Of a stretch of DNA of 64,000 nt, positions 20,765-30,771 are shown one piece after another. The number at the start of each line of letters is the position of its first letter. Position 1 is the stretch's first letter. Made by a program: the position numbers and the translations under genes. The notes under the pieces were generated by a model. The model saw only the letters and a program-made list of their open reading frames with translations. It searched no databases and was not told where the DNA came from. The DNA is from Taibaiella sp. (GTDB taxonomy: Bacteria > Bacteroidota > Bacteroidia > Chitinophagales > Chitinophagaceae), in assembly GCA_019739295.1 (NCBI GenBank), contig JAHHDV010000027.1, positions 8,595 to 72,594 of the forward strand. The letters are read 5' to 3'.

Positions 20765-21760
20765 TTAGCCCAGGTCTACATCTGTATTATCACCGATATT
20801 TAGACTTTGGCTCAGCCCATGCACATATGCGTCGCTTCCGATGATCGATTGCTTTAGCACAATCTCATGCAATTCTGCATAAGCACCGATAATGGTATTG
20901 TGAATGATGGAAGACCTGATCTGCGCATAATCCCCGACTGCGACATTAGGGCCTACGATGGAATTCTCGATTTTGCAACCTTCGCCGATATGTACCGGTG
21001 GAATAATTACTGTATTGGGATAAGATGCCGTCGTATCCTGGTTGTTGCGTTGCAGCCTTCGGAGAAGTGTGGCATTGGTCTCCAGCAAGGTCTCCTTTTT
21101 GCCACAATCAAACCAGGATTTGACTTCAAAAGCCTTGAGCTTGATCCCCTTGTCGATCATCAATTGTAATGCCAATGTCAAATGGTACTCTCCGTTCTGC
21201 GCATTACCGGATTGGAGACATTCTTCAAGAGCATCAAAAAGGTCTTTGGTCTCTTTGATCTTATATACCCCGACCAGTGCAAGATTGGATTTGGGGATCA
21301 GGGGCTTCTCTGCCACTTTCCTGACGAAGTGCTGCTCATCGATCTCCGCTACTCCAAAGAGCCTGGGATCCTCCACTCTCTTGACACCGATCATAGAATA
21401 AGGGCTATTCAATACTTCCTGAATATCAAAAGAGCAAATCGTATCTCCAAATACGATAGCCACCTCTTCTTCCTGCACTGCGCTCCTGGTCAGGTATATC
21501 GCATGCCCTGTTCCCTTTCTTTCATTCTGGGTAATGAACGTGCATTTGAGATCAGGATACTTCTCCATCACATAATCCTGGATCTTATCACCCAGATAAC
21601 CTATGATAAATATATACTCATCTATTTCCCATTTGATCAATTCATCCACAATCACGCTAAGGATCGTCTTTCCTGCCATTGGGATCAATGCTTTGGGCTG
21701 TGTATATGTATGGGGTCTTAATTTGGTGCCTGCACCTGCTACCGGTATAATTGCTTTCAT
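20765..21760 (-). CDS. Sugar-phosphate nucleotidyltransferase with left-handed beta-helix tail
   Basis: This 331-residue protein has a nucleotidyltransferase domain (about 1-235), with the nucleotide-binding loop IPVAGAGTKLRPHTYTQPKAL, the metal site FGDTICSF and the sugar-binding segment VKSWFDCGKKETLLETN. A hexapeptide-repeat helix follows (about 250-325: VHIGEGCKIENSIVGPNVAV, IRSSIIHNTIIG). It activates a sugar-1-phosphate with an NTP. The closest named relatives are glucose-1-phosphate thymidylyl/uridylyltransferases, but which nucleotide and sugar it uses cannot be read from the sequence. It is a single gene with its own promoter. Confidence 0.85.
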   Translation of the reverse strand: MKAIIPVAGAGTKLRPHTYTQPKALIPMAGKTILSVIVDELIKWEIDEYIFIIGYLGDKIQDYVMEKYPDLKCTFITQNERKGTGHAIYLTRSAVQEEEVAIVFGDTICSFDIQEVLNSPYSMIGVKRVEDPRLFGVAEIDEQHFVRKVAEKPLIPKSNLALVGVYKIKETKDLFDALEECLQSGNAQNGEYHLTLALQLMIDKGIKLKAFEVKSWFDCGKKETLLETNATLLRRLQRNNQDTTASYPNTVIIPPVHIGEGCKIENSIVGPNVAVGDYAQIRSSIIHNTIIGAYAELHEIVLKQSIIGSDAYVHGLSQSLNIGDNTDVDLG

Positions 21761-21791
21761 AATATCCTGGACACAAAATAATGGTTACAAA

Positions 21792-21799
21792 CAAAGTTA
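21792..21799 (-). promoter_or_regulatory. Bacteroidota-type -7 promoter element for the nucleotidyltransferase gene
   Basis: The minus strand reads TAACTTTG, an exact TAnnTTTG, 32 bp before the start at 21760. Confidence 0.5.
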
Positions 21800-21836
21800 C
21801 AAAGTATGAATCAAATAATATTACCGTTATCATTTC

Positions 21837-23912
21837 TTAATATGCTGAAGAGACGATATAGGCGCCATGTTCAGAGACCGAATGACAGGGGATGTTCTTT
21901 TCTACCAGGAGTTCGCGGATATCCCTGGAAAGATACCGGGGATGGCTGCTATCCAGAATAATCTGCCGGGGGCGAAACACCTGTAAGGTATTTTCTAAAT
22001 TCTGAGATGCGGGTCTTGATAGTACCAAAATATCAACGGGAAATACCTTACCTGTACCTTTGTCCATGCATTGGTGCAATACCAGGACCTTCTTCCCCCC
22101 GATAAAGAATAAGGAATGGTCCGGTTGCCGGGCCTCAACTTCCTTCACCCCCATGCCCAAATGAGCCGGATCCAGAATATACTTCTGTTCCATAGCATTC
22201 CTTTCTTCCGGGGCCATAAGTATTGCTTTTCTTCCCCTGATGTACTCTGTCATTGACTTGCCCGGTGATTGGTACACGATCAGATATTCCTGATGAACGT
22301 GAGCATAGGTATTGCCTGCCAGGCAGATGAGAAGCAGAACAGCATTCATCCCTATAGGCCACCACCACCTTTTATCCCTGTAAAACAAAAAGAATGCGGT
22401 CAGGACAACGAGTGTCATCAACAGCACATACTCCCCGCGGGTAATGAAAATATGATGTAAAAAATCCGGGGAAAGTCCGGAGAACCATTGGATGATATAA
22501 TGGAATAAATCAGTGATCCAAGTGATGATATCTCCCAGCCATTTCACATCCCACCCGGCACTTCCCAATAACAACAGTATTAAACTCAAGACCATAAATA
22601 CCGTACTGTACACTGCAGCAGGAAGATTGGTAAGTACAGCCCATAATGAAAACTGATGAAAATAATACATCAGCAATGGTGCCAGTAATATCTGTACGGA
22701 AATACTCACAGCTGCTATACTCCATAAGTAAGACAATACTTTGCTGTTCACTTTCCATAAAGATGCAACAGGCTGATAAAAAATAAAAATAGACAGAACG
22801 GATAGAAATGAAAGCTGGAAGCCTACATCAAATAACCAGATGGGCCTGACCGCCAGCACTATGAATGCTGTCGCAAAAAGTGAATTGACCATCATATGCT
22901 CCCGCTGAACGAATACGGACAAACAAAGCAGTGAAAACATTATCCCGGCCCTGACCGCGGAGGGTGGGAATCCGGTAATGGCAATATAAGACCAGATGAA
23001 AGGAAAAATAATAAGATACTTAACCCAGAACCACCTCCTGCTTTTAATCAAAAACAACATAGCCGCCAGGATGCTAAAGAATAAAGTAATATGCATCCCT
23101 GATATGGCTACGATGTGGGCTACCCCTGTCCTGCTGTAATCCTCCCATAAGCCTTTATCTAAATATGTCCGTTCGTTAATGATGACTGCAGCCATTAATG
23201 ATGCGGTAGTACTGTCTTCGACATTGAAATAAATAGCCTGCAGTAGCCGATCCTTAGTCTGGCTCCAGATATTTTTTGATTCCAGACCTGCTGGAAGCAA
23301 TTTTGTTTGCTCGGCAGCCAGGAAAGTATGATGGTACCTGCCCTGTATATTTGCATAAGCTGCCTGGTCAAATGCGAAAGGATTTCCCGTTGATCGGATA
23401 AGGGCAAGCTCATTAGGAATGATCAGGCGATCACCTATTTTATAGGAGGGCACCGGCTCCCGGAGATAAATATTCAAATCCATGATGCCATGATTTCCAG
23501 TCCATCCATTTTTCATTTTTGCAGCAATAACCCTGACCGGAAGTTTTATAATTTTTGTTTTCGGTTGCGGTGCCTCGTAGATCTCTACCAGAAAGGCGCT
23601 CTTTTCAGATAAATGGGTGCCCATCCACTTTTCCTGATTCCTTACATCATGATAATAGCTCAATACCCATCCCAGCAAAATAAAAATGGATAAAAGGGAA
23701 CATATTCTTCCTTTCCTTATCAAGCGTGAGCTGCTGCTATGGAGGTGCAAAAACAGAGCTGATATCAATGCCAGGCCCAACCCTGCAGTAATAACCTGAA
23801 AGCTTTGACCCCAGGGTTTAAGTTGATACCATAAGATGCCTGCAATCATTGAGAGCAATGGAAGTAAAAACGGATAATGTCCCAAATTGACCGGATCGCG
23901 TTTGGCTTTCAT
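21837..23912 (-). CDS. comEC: ComEC/Rec2-family DNA-uptake membrane protein
   Basis: This 691-residue multi-spanning protein has an N-terminal pair of membrane helices, a soluble DUF4131-type domain (about 90-210), and the competence domain with its conserved membrane segment TGVAHIVAISGMHITLFFS near residue 260 and ITGFPPSAVRAGIMF near 310. In competent bacteria ComEC is the inner-membrane channel for single-stranded DNA. The C-terminal ~150 residues are a shortened, degenerate metallo-beta-lactamase-like region (DILVLSRPA, IILDSSHP) without the HxHxDH cluster, as is common in Bacteroidota versions. No other competence genes are in the window. Confidence 0.9.
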   Translation of the reverse strand: MKAKRDPVNLGHYPFLLPLLSMIAGILWYQLKPWGQSFQVITAGLGLALISALFLHLHSSSSRLIRKGRICSLLSIFILLGWVLSYYHDVRNQEKWMGTHLSEKSAFLVEIYEAPQPKTKIIKLPVRVIAAKMKNGWTGNHGIMDLNIYLREPVPSYKIGDRLIIPNELALIRSTGNPFAFDQAAYANIQGRYHHTFLAAEQTKLLPAGLESKNIWSQTKDRLLQAIYFNVEDSTTASLMAAVIINERTYLDKGLWEDYSRTGVAHIVAISGMHITLFFSILAAMLFLIKSRRWFWVKYLIIFPFIWSYIAITGFPPSAVRAGIMFSLLCLSVFVQREHMMVNSLFATAFIVLAVRPIWLFDVGFQLSFLSVLSIFIFYQPVASLWKVNSKVLSYLWSIAAVSISVQILLAPLLMYYFHQFSLWAVLTNLPAAVYSTVFMVLSLILLLLGSAGWDVKWLGDIITWITDLFHYIIQWFSGLSPDFLHHIFITRGEYVLLMTLVVLTAFFLFYRDKRWWWPIGMNAVLLLICLAGNTYAHVHQEYLIVYQSPGKSMTEYIRGRKAILMAPEERNAMEQKYILDPAHLGMGVKEVEARQPDHSLFFIGGKKVLVLHQCMDKGTGKVFPVDILVLSRPASQNLENTLQVFRPRQIILDSSHPRYLSRDIRELLVEKNIPCHSVSEHGAYIVSSAY

Positions 23913-24070
23913 GTGCAGGACATTTTGAACAGGTGAATGCCTGCGTAAATATACAATTAATCATATGTGTGCTTCTTTTTGTTATGATTTTTTTAGTTTT
24001 TCTTAAACCTATACCCGGAATTCCTGTCAAGTATATACTTATTCTTTGTTGGCTTAAAAATCATATCCTT

Positions 24071-24535
24071 ATGAAAAGATTCCTTACTTTCCAATCCCTG
24101 GCTGCGATCCTTCTTTTCCTTATCTCCGGTCTTTCTTCCTGCACCAAATATTCTTTTATGCCCCTGGAAGAAAAAATCATCGGGATATGGGATTTTGAAA
24201 ATGTAACGTACAGGCCCGGGCTATTTAAAAGCCGGCAAAATATCACCTGGCAATACCAGCAGTTCGAATATGACTTTCAATACACAGGTGATTTTATCAT
24301 GCGGGATAAAACGACCGGCAGCGAATTCTTCGGCAAATGGACAATGACTGAATTGTCTACCGGTTATGATAATCCTGAGACCACACATACCTTACATATC
24401 TCGGTATATAACCCTTCCGCCGGTTCTATAGAGCAAATGGTCTGGGAGATCGAATCCATCACCGCTAAGAGACTAAGGGCTACAGAGAACTGGGGGGCTG
24501 AAGAATGGGCTTACAGGATGGTAAGGCAGGATTAA
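24071..24535 (+). CDS. Small lipoprotein, lipocalin-like, function unknown
   Basis: This 154-residue protein starts at 24071 (MKRFLTFQSLAAILLFLISG) and has a lipobox LSSC-TKYS. The mature part reads IIGIWDFENVTYRPGLF ... FEYDFQYTGDFIMRDKTTG ... FFGKWTMTE, the pattern of lipocalin-like proteins in which each strand begins G-x-W. The frame is open upstream to 23933 but that part overlaps the region just upstream of comEC and does not fit a signal peptide. No function can be assigned. Confidence 0.65.
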   Translation: MKRFLTFQSLAAILLFLISGLSSCTKYSFMPLEEKIIGIWDFENVTYRPGLFKSRQNITWQYQQFEYDFQYTGDFIMRDKTTGSEFFGKWTMTELSTGYDNPETTHTLHISVYNPSAGSIEQMVWEIESITAKRLRATENWGAEEWAYRMVRQD

Positions 24536-24560
24536 ACCTGATCAAACTATGCTTTTAAAG

Positions 24561-25199
24561 TTACAGTTGCCTTCCGTGAAATTCGTCCCACAGGCTTTCC
24601 AGCTCCGAGAGGATCATAGCCGTAGCGCCCCATACAATGACCGATTCATTGATGATATAAGCAGTGATGTCTATTTTGCCTTTTAAAGGTAAAGTAATAT
24701 TGATGACAGTATCCTGCTTGGAATCAAATAAGGTGGATAACGGGATCTGAAAAATCTCCGCTACCTCGAATTCTGATTTTTCCAGGTCCGGAAGCTGGTC
24801 AGCATACGCTACCACAGGGTGGACAATGAAATTACTCACTGGAATGTACAATGGGGAAATAGACCCGATGACCTGAACCTGCTGCGGGTCTAAAGACAGC
24901 TCTTCATTGGCTTCTCTCAGTGCAGTATCCGGGTAACCCGGATCTTCCGGCTCCTTTTTTCCTCCCGGGAATGCAATCTGGCCGCTGTGCGCTCCTCCGT
25001 CTGCCGTTCTCATAATCAACAGGACATTCAGTGCTCCAGCTTCTTCAAAGAGCAGAATCAGCACAGCGCTTTCTTTGGCATTAGGAGGTGCTTCATCAGG
25101 TTGGGGACGATACAGGCTTTTAGACATCCTCTTCTGTGCGGTATACCCGGGCAGCGGTTCCAGCATGCGGTCCTTTAGCCATTGTACAAAATGATTCAT
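24561..25199 (-). CDS. Nudix hydrolase, CoA pyrophosphatase-like
   Basis: This 212-residue enzyme carries a Nudix box beginning FPGGKKEPEDPGYPDTALRE and ending ANEELSLDP, preceded by VLLIMRTADGGAHSGQIA. The HSGQIAFPGGK signature is characteristic of NudL-type coenzyme A diphosphatases, which cut CoA and its derivatives to 3',5'-ADP and phosphopantetheine. It converges on the small lipoprotein gene with 25 bp between the stops. Confidence 0.85.
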   Translation of the reverse strand: MNHFVQWLKDRMLEPLPGYTAQKRMSKSLYRPQPDEAPPNAKESAVLILLFEEAGALNVLLIMRTADGGAHSGQIAFPGGKKEPEDPGYPDTALREANEELSLDPQQVQVIGSISPLYIPVSNFIVHPVVAYADQLPDLEKSEFEVAEIFQIPLSTLFDSKQDTVINITLPLKGKIDITAYIINESVIVWGATAMILSELESLWDEFHGRQL

Positions 25200-25263
25200 T
25201 TCTTCAAATATACAGGAATAGACCGATTAGCTGAAATCGGAAACAGGTTTGTTCCTTATGATG

Positions 25264-25668
25264 CTAAGACAGGAACCGGGATCTCAACTCAGGTGTAGGC
25301 AGCATACAGGCATCTCTTTTTCCCATCCAGCGATACCTGTTCCTGGCGATGATATCATAGACAAAGTCCCTGAGAAACCGTGGAACCAGCAGCAGGTAAT
25401 ACCACAGGCTGGTCGGCCAGGACAATATCCTCGAAAGGCGCAGCGCAGCATCAGATTTGGTGTGAATTTTACCATTCTCTACATAAATGAATGTATTGAA
25501 CTCCGATGTGGACAGGTGATTGGCGGCAAGTATTTTCTGCCCTATATCGGATTGAAGCGGGGCATAATATACTTTTTTATCGGTATCGCGCCTGATGATG
25601 TACTGGACAGATTTATTGCACAGATTACAAACGCCATCGAAAAGTACGATATGTTCGGGCAGCCCCAT
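25264..25668 (-). CDS. DCC-family thiol-disulfide oxidoreductase-like protein (DUF393)
   Basis: The DCC motif is near the start: VLFDGVCNLCNKSVQYIIRR, with a C-x-x-C pair. The rest matches the family (YYAPLQSDIG, SDAALRLSRIL, RNRYRWMGKRDACMLP). Starting at 25668 gives 134 residues, the usual size. Family members are predicted thioredoxin-like proteins of unknown substrate. The frame is open to 25728 but the added residues are not family-like. Confidence 0.82.
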   Translation of the reverse strand: MGLPEHIVLFDGVCNLCNKSVQYIIRRDTDKKVYYAPLQSDIGQKILAANHLSTSEFNTFIYVENGKIHTKSDAALRLSRILSWPTSLWYYLLLVPRFLRDFVYDIIARNRYRWMGKRDACMLPTPELRSRFLS

Positions 25669-25798
25669 AGATTCAATTTTTAGATGATACAGGCCAGTTG
25701 ATAAGCGAAAGCGCTCCCCGGAATGCAAAAATATTTTTCCTCTTTTATCCCTGATCCGGCACTATCCTGTAATGATATGATTTCCAACTGCAAAATTA

Positions 25799-25830
25799 AA
25801 AAGGGTATTGCTTATAAACAATACCCTTTT
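25799..25830 (-). terminator. Terminator of the act-cox operon
   Basis: A perfect 12-bp stem (AAAAGGGTATTG with CAATACCCTTTT) around an 8-nt loop lies 22 bp after the coxA stop. On the minus strand a T-rich tail follows. Confidence 0.8.
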
Positions 25831-25851
25831 CCTATAAATCCATTGATGACA

Positions 25852-27681
25852 TTAATGACTTTCCTCGCCAGGTCTTAAGGGAACTGTCTGGGGTGTAAAG
25901 TCTGTACCGTCTCCGTTATCTTTATATTCATAAGGCCAGCGGTGAACTTCAGGGATAGGACCGTTCCAGTTGCCATGGCCCGGCACTAATTCGTCTGTAG
26001 TCCATTCCAAAGTGTTCGCACCCCAAGGGTTTTTGCTGGTTACTTTTCTTCCTTTATAGATGCTCATAAAGAAGTTGAAGACAAACAACAGTTGAACAAA
26101 GAATGTACATATTACAACTATGGTAATGAATTTATTCAGTTCTCCGAAGTCCCCGAATGTCTTCCAGGCACTATAATCGTAATACCTTCTTGCATAGCCT
26201 GCCAGGCCTTCATAGTGCATCGGCCAGAAGATCAGGTAGGCACCGATAAATGTACCAAAGAAGTGAATGTAACCCAAAGTCTTATTCATATATCTTCCGT
26301 ACATCTTAGGGAACCAGTGATAGATCCCTGCGAACATACCGAAAAATGCAGATACACCCATGATCAAGTGAAAGTGAGCTACTACAAAGTAGGTGTCATG
26401 TAAGTGAATATCGATCGCAGAGTTCCCCAGGAAGATACCTGTCAAACCTCCCGAAATAAAGATGCTCACAAAGCCAAGTGCAAACATCATAGGCACATTC
26501 AACCTGAGATTACCCTTATAGATTGTGGTTAGCCAGTTGAATACCTTAATCGCCGACGGGATCGCGATCAGCAGGGTAAGCAATACGAATATACTTCCCA
26601 GAAACGGGCTCATACCCGTTACGAACATATGGTGCGCCCATACCACGAATGCCAGGCTGGTTATACCAATCAGGGAAATGATCATCGCCATATATCCAAA
26701 TACAGGCTTACGGCTGTTACAGGAAAGGATCTCTGAGGCCATACCCATACCCGGGAGCATGACGATATATACTTCAGGGTGACCCAAGAACCAGAATAAA
26801 TGCTGATATAATATAGCAGATCCGCCGATATTGGATAATGCCTTACCTTGTATAAAGATTTCAGACAAATAGAAACTGGTACCCGCGTGACGGTCAAACA
26901 ATAACAATACAAAGCCAGAAACCAGTACAGGGAAAGACAATACGCCCAATACGGCAGTGAACAATAATGCCCAAACGGTAAGCGGCATTCTTGTCATCTT
27001 CATACCTTTGGTCCTCATATTAAGAATCGTAGATATATAGTTCAGACCGCCCAGTAGCTGGCTCGCCACAAAGAGCACCATACTGATCAGCCACAGGTCC
27101 ATCCCGATCCCTGAGCCGATCGACGCTTCCTTCAGCGCACTTAACGGAGGATAGGTAGTCCAGCCGCCTGCCGCAGGCCCTGTCTGTACAAAAAGAGAAA
27201 CAATCATTACAATACTGGAAGCAAAGAACAGCCAGTAAGAAAGCATATTCATAAAAGGAGATGCCATATCCCTGGCCCCGATCTGAAGCGGGATAAGCAT
27301 ATTAGCAAATGTACCGGACAGGCCGGCAGTCAATACAAAAAATACCAGAATGGTACCGTGCATTGTCACCAGTGCATAATAAGCTTCAGGTGTCAGCTTT
27401 CCACCCTGTGCCCAGTTCCCCAGGAATGTTTCCAGTATTTTGAAGTTTTCTTCGGGGAACCCTAATTGTAAGCGGAAAAATACTGAGAACAAGGCACCAA
27501 TGATCGCCCATATAATACCGGCAATCAAATACTGCTTTCCGATGATCTTATGATCAAGGCTGAAGATATATTTATGAATGAAATGCTGCTTGTGGTGCCC
27601 GTGATCATCATGATGGCCGGAAGAATGATCTTCGGAATGAGACAAATGATCCTGGCTGTTTAAAGTAATATCCATACTCAT
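25852..27681 (-). CDS. coxA: Cytochrome c oxidase subunit I
   Basis: This 609-residue haem-copper oxidase catalytic subunit is located in the inner membrane, where it reduces oxygen to water and pumps protons. The ligands are visible: the low-spin haem histidine in TMHGTILVFFVL, the CuB histidine and cross-linked tyrosine in WFLGHPEVYIVMLPGMG, the paired CuB histidines in VWAHHMFVTGM, and the haem histidines in HDTYFVVAHFHLIMG. The N-terminus is unusual in being very His-rich (residues about 12-36, HLSHSEDHSSGHHDDHGHHK). It is the last gene of the operon, 43 bp after coxB, and its frame is intact. Confidence 0.95.
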   Translation of the reverse strand: MSMDITLNSQDHLSHSEDHSSGHHDDHGHHKQHFIHKYIFSLDHKIIGKQYLIAGIIWAIIGALFSVFFRLQLGFPEENFKILETFLGNWAQGGKLTPEAYYALVTMHGTILVFFVLTAGLSGTFANMLIPLQIGARDMASPFMNMLSYWLFFASSIVMIVSLFVQTGPAAGGWTTYPPLSALKEASIGSGIGMDLWLISMVLFVASQLLGGLNYISTILNMRTKGMKMTRMPLTVWALLFTAVLGVLSFPVLVSGFVLLLFDRHAGTSFYLSEIFIQGKALSNIGGSAILYQHLFWFLGHPEVYIVMLPGMGMASEILSCNSRKPVFGYMAMIISLIGITSLAFVVWAHHMFVTGMSPFLGSIFVLLTLLIAIPSAIKVFNWLTTIYKGNLRLNVPMMFALGFVSIFISGGLTGIFLGNSAIDIHLHDTYFVVAHFHLIMGVSAFFGMFAGIYHWFPKMYGRYMNKTLGYIHFFGTFIGAYLIFWPMHYEGLAGYARRYYDYSAWKTFGDFGELNKFITIVVICTFFVQLLFVFNFFMSIYKGRKVTSKNPWGANTLEWTTDELVPGHGNWNGPIPEVHRWPYEYKDNGDGTDFTPQTVPLRPGEESH

Positions 27682-27724
27682 CTTTACTGATTGTAATAGG
27701 TTGTATATTTAAAATTTTCCTTTT

Positions 27725-28814
27725 CTAATTTTTTACGGCTACTGTAGTTCCTGTTTTGGCAGAATCTGCAGGGTTCGTTTCCTCTGCTTTGGGAGCTGCT
27801 CCCTCCACCGGCTTTTGTTCCCCGGCGGGTTGTATCGTAGAGTAATAAGAAGGCTGTTCCTTGATCCACGCTTCAAATTCTGCTTCTGTAGATACGACCA
27901 CGGTCCCTCTCATAGAGAAGTGCCCTTTACCGCACATCTCGGCACAGTTGATCTCGTATACGAAATCAGGGTTCACTGGTTTTTCTCCTGCATTTCTCTT
28001 GGTGGTATACAATGGTGTGAACCACATAGTGGTGATAATACCCGGTACGGCATCCATTTTCATCCTGAAATGGGGCAGACCTATATCGTGTAATACGTCT
28101 CTGGATTTGATCACCAGCTGAACGGGCTTGCCGGATTATGATATGCATCTCACTGTTCTGGATAATGATATCGTCTTTAGCAAACTCATCATTCCAGTCC
28201 AGTCCAAGGATATTGTTCTCATCATTGATCTTTCTGAAATCCGTCCTTACCGAATTGCCCGTCCGGGCCCGGGTAACGGATGATAAAGTTGAACTGGCGG
28301 CCTACGATCTCTACTACCATCTTATCCTTAGGCGGCTCACCGGTCATCGTGATCCAGTTCCTCAGGCCTATCACCACCAGGGATCACCAGGAAAGATGGT
28401 CGGGGACTACAGTCCAGATCACTTCCAGGGTATTGTTATGAGGGATATAAGCAGCTCTGTGCTTACCTGTATCCTTATATTTCATTATGAAATAGAATAA
28501 CAGCGGCCTGGGTCAGGAAGAATACAATCCCTGTAAGGATCAATGGTAACATAAAACATTTCCTCGTACTTCACCCCATGGTTTGAAGCAGGAACCGGAA
28601 GCATCTTATCTATCAGCGCCATATGACACTTATAGATACCATACATACCCAGAAGGAATGTGATCAATAATAACCAAGCCATTATCTTGTTGGTCCTGAA
28701 ATATTGCTCTTTCTCGTTTCCTCTTAAGATACTTGCAGTCTCAGCCGCTTTAGCAATCTGGTAGATGGCTATAAATACTAAAACGATCAATGCAAAAATT
28801 ATAAACGCCGCCAT
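27725..28814 (-). CDS. coxB: Cytochrome c oxidase subunit II, frameshifted
   Basis: Subunit II accepts electrons from cytochrome c through its CuA centre. Two N-terminal membrane helices are visible. The CuA domain carries HDIGLPHFRMKMDAVPG and INCAEMCGKGHFSMRG, which contain the His, Cys, Glu and Met ligands. The middle (about 28115-28510) is split over several frames: after MFYVT the text resumes as ILTGIVFFLTQAAVILFHNE, then KYKDTGKHRAAYIPHNNTLE and VIWTVVP in other frames. At least five single-base shifts are needed. The C-terminal tail is Pro/Ala/Glu-rich. Both catalytic ends are intact in sequence, so sequencing error is more likely than gene loss. Confidence 0.85.
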
Positions 28815-28859
28815 TTATTATCTATTTATATTATGTCAATTATTTATTTGTTTTTCTTT

Positions 28860-30065
28860 CTAGCTTAAATGAACTAATGTCTCTTTTAACATTGGGTTAT
28901 TGTGTGGTATCAGGTTAGACTTGCTCAATGTTTTAGAAACAGCAAGAATCAGCACACCAACAAAGCCAAGCAGGACACCTATTTCATACCAGTTGATGTG
29001 CCAGTGCTCTCCTAATGGGCCGGGAGCAGCCATCAGGTAGAAATCCAGCCAGTGACCAAATATGATGATGATCGCCATGAATACTACAGTAAAGTAGTTG
29101 CGCTTACTGGGAGCACTCATCAGGATCAAAATCGGGAAAATAAAGTTCAAAATAAATGAAGCATAGAATACCAATCCGTAAGGGCCTTGCTGCCTTGTCT
29201 GGTAATACACTGTTTCTTCAGGAATATTGCCATACCAGATCAGCATGTACTGACAGAACCAGGTATAAGTCCAGAAGATAGAGAAGGCAAACATGAATTT
29301 ACCCAGATCGTGCATATGCTCTTTGGTCACGATAAACAGGTTACCCTGGTTCTTCAGGTAAACAGTCCATAATAATACCAAAGACATTCCACTTACAAAG
29401 GAACTGGCAAAAACGTACCAGCTATACATGGTAGAGAACCAGTGCGCATCGATACTCATCAGCCAGAACCAGGGGGCTGTACTCATTGTCGTCAACCCAT
29501 AGAATACCATGAAGCCTGCAGAGATCATTATAGTCCTCCAGTAGATCCTTGTACTGTTCTTAGGAGCATTTTCCTGAGCCAGGGACATACTTCTGAATTT
29601 TCTTCCAAATAATGAAAATCCTATTAATGTAACAATGGTAAACCCGAAGAACATTCCTTTATTCAGGAAGGATGACTTAGACTCAAGGATCTGGTCGCCT
29701 TCAGGGTGTATCCAATGATAAATATGATTCTCTCCTCCTACACCGAATACGATACAAGTCAGGATGATGAATAGGATAATCGCAAAGACCCAGACATTGG
29801 CGCCTATTGCTTCCGTGACACGGCGGTATGCGATAATCCAGGCACCCTGGGCCATTGATACTGCTGCCATAATGAAAATAGATGCTACAGTCATCAGCAA
29901 AAAGAATACACCATTGTGCAGCAGAGCTACCCAAAAGCGTGCAGCACCATGCTCGGAAGGAAGTATAAATATAGCTCCCAACAAAATTGCTAACAACCCT
30001 ACTCCTGTTAATAGCAACCCTGTCATCTTTAATCGACCGGGTACTTCAAAACGATCTGTTATCAT
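28860..30065 (-). CDS. actF: Alternative complex III, membrane subunit ActF
   Basis: This 401-residue integral membrane protein has about ten hydrophobic helices (LLLTGVGLLAILLGAIFIL, VFFLLMTVASIFIMAAVSMA and others). It corresponds to the quinol-binding membrane subunit ActF, a relative of ActC/NrfD. In alternative complex III it helps oxidise menaquinol and passes electrons to the cytochrome subunits. It is placed between actE and coxB in the operon, the usual Bacteroidota order. The frame is intact. Confidence 0.88.
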   Translation of the reverse strand: MITDRFEVPGRLKMTGLLLTGVGLLAILLGAIFILPSEHGAARFWVALLHNGVFFLLMTVASIFIMAAVSMAQGAWIIAYRRVTEAIGANVWVFAIILFIILTCIVFGVGGENHIYHWIHPEGDQILESKSSFLNKGMFFGFTIVTLIGFSLFGRKFRSMSLAQENAPKNSTRIYWRTIMISAGFMVFYGLTTMSTAPWFWLMSIDAHWFSTMYSWYVFASSFVSGMSLVLLWTVYLKNQGNLFIVTKEHMHDLGKFMFAFSIFWTYTWFCQYMLIWYGNIPEETVYYQTRQQGPYGLVFYASFILNFIFPILILMSAPSKRNYFTVVFMAIIIIFGHWLDFYLMAAPGPLGEHWHINWYEIGVLLGFVGVLILAVSKTLSKSNLIPHNNPMLKETLVHLS

Positions 30066-30113
30066 TGTATTTTATTTCGGTTTTCTTATTTTTAATTTTT
30101 ATTCAACTTCTGA

Positions 30114-30735
30114 TTAATTAGCTACTACCTGTCCTTCTTCTGCTGCCGGAGCCTCCTCTGTATTTTTTCTCTTTTGCGCCATTCTTGGTTCTAATATAAG
30201 CGATCACTTTCCAACGATCTTCATGATCCAATTGTGAAGCATATGAACCCATCATATTTTTACCGTACATAATGGTATAATAATATCTTCCGTCACTATA
30301 AGCACTGATGGCAGCATCATTAAAGTTAGCAGGTTTCGCAGCATACTTACCTTCTCCGCCATTATACAATGGCCCGTTCCCATCCAGGTTAGCGCCATGG
30401 CAGATACCACACTGGATATTATAAAGGCGCTTGCCGGATTCGATATCCTTCTCGTTAAAGGTATAAGGATTGGTCATCGCATAGTAGGTCAGGGAATCTG
30501 CTGCAGTGAGGTGGTCAGGCAAATATTGCCCCCTGGCTATGGTACCTGGTACCGGCAGCTGGCTGGTCAAGCTATCAGGTGTATTGGGATTGTATGTATA
30601 AGCATCATACGCCCTGGAGTATACCATATCCGGTACATAGGTTTTACCTGGATTTCTTCTGGTATATCCGCTATTACACGCAGACAATGCCGCTAATGCT
30701 ATGAGTAATGCTGATATTAATAAATTACGATTCAT
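30114..30735 (-). CDS. actE: Alternative complex III, monohaem cytochrome c subunit ActE
   Basis: Lipoprotein signal (LIALAALSAC-NSGYTRR), then a class I cytochrome c domain with the haem site CGICHGANLDGNGP and the distal methionine region YGKNMMGSYASQL. The uncorrected frame ends in an odd basic tail (YRGGSGSRRRTGSS, stop at 30118). Shifting one base at the run of six A near 30164 gives NTEEAPAAEEGQVVAN and a stop at 30114, the acidic Ala/Pro tail expected here. So the last ~17 codons are probably misread through a homopolymer error. Confidence 0.87.
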
Positions 30736-30771
30736 TATCTATTAGGAACTTTTGCTATTATTATTGATATA

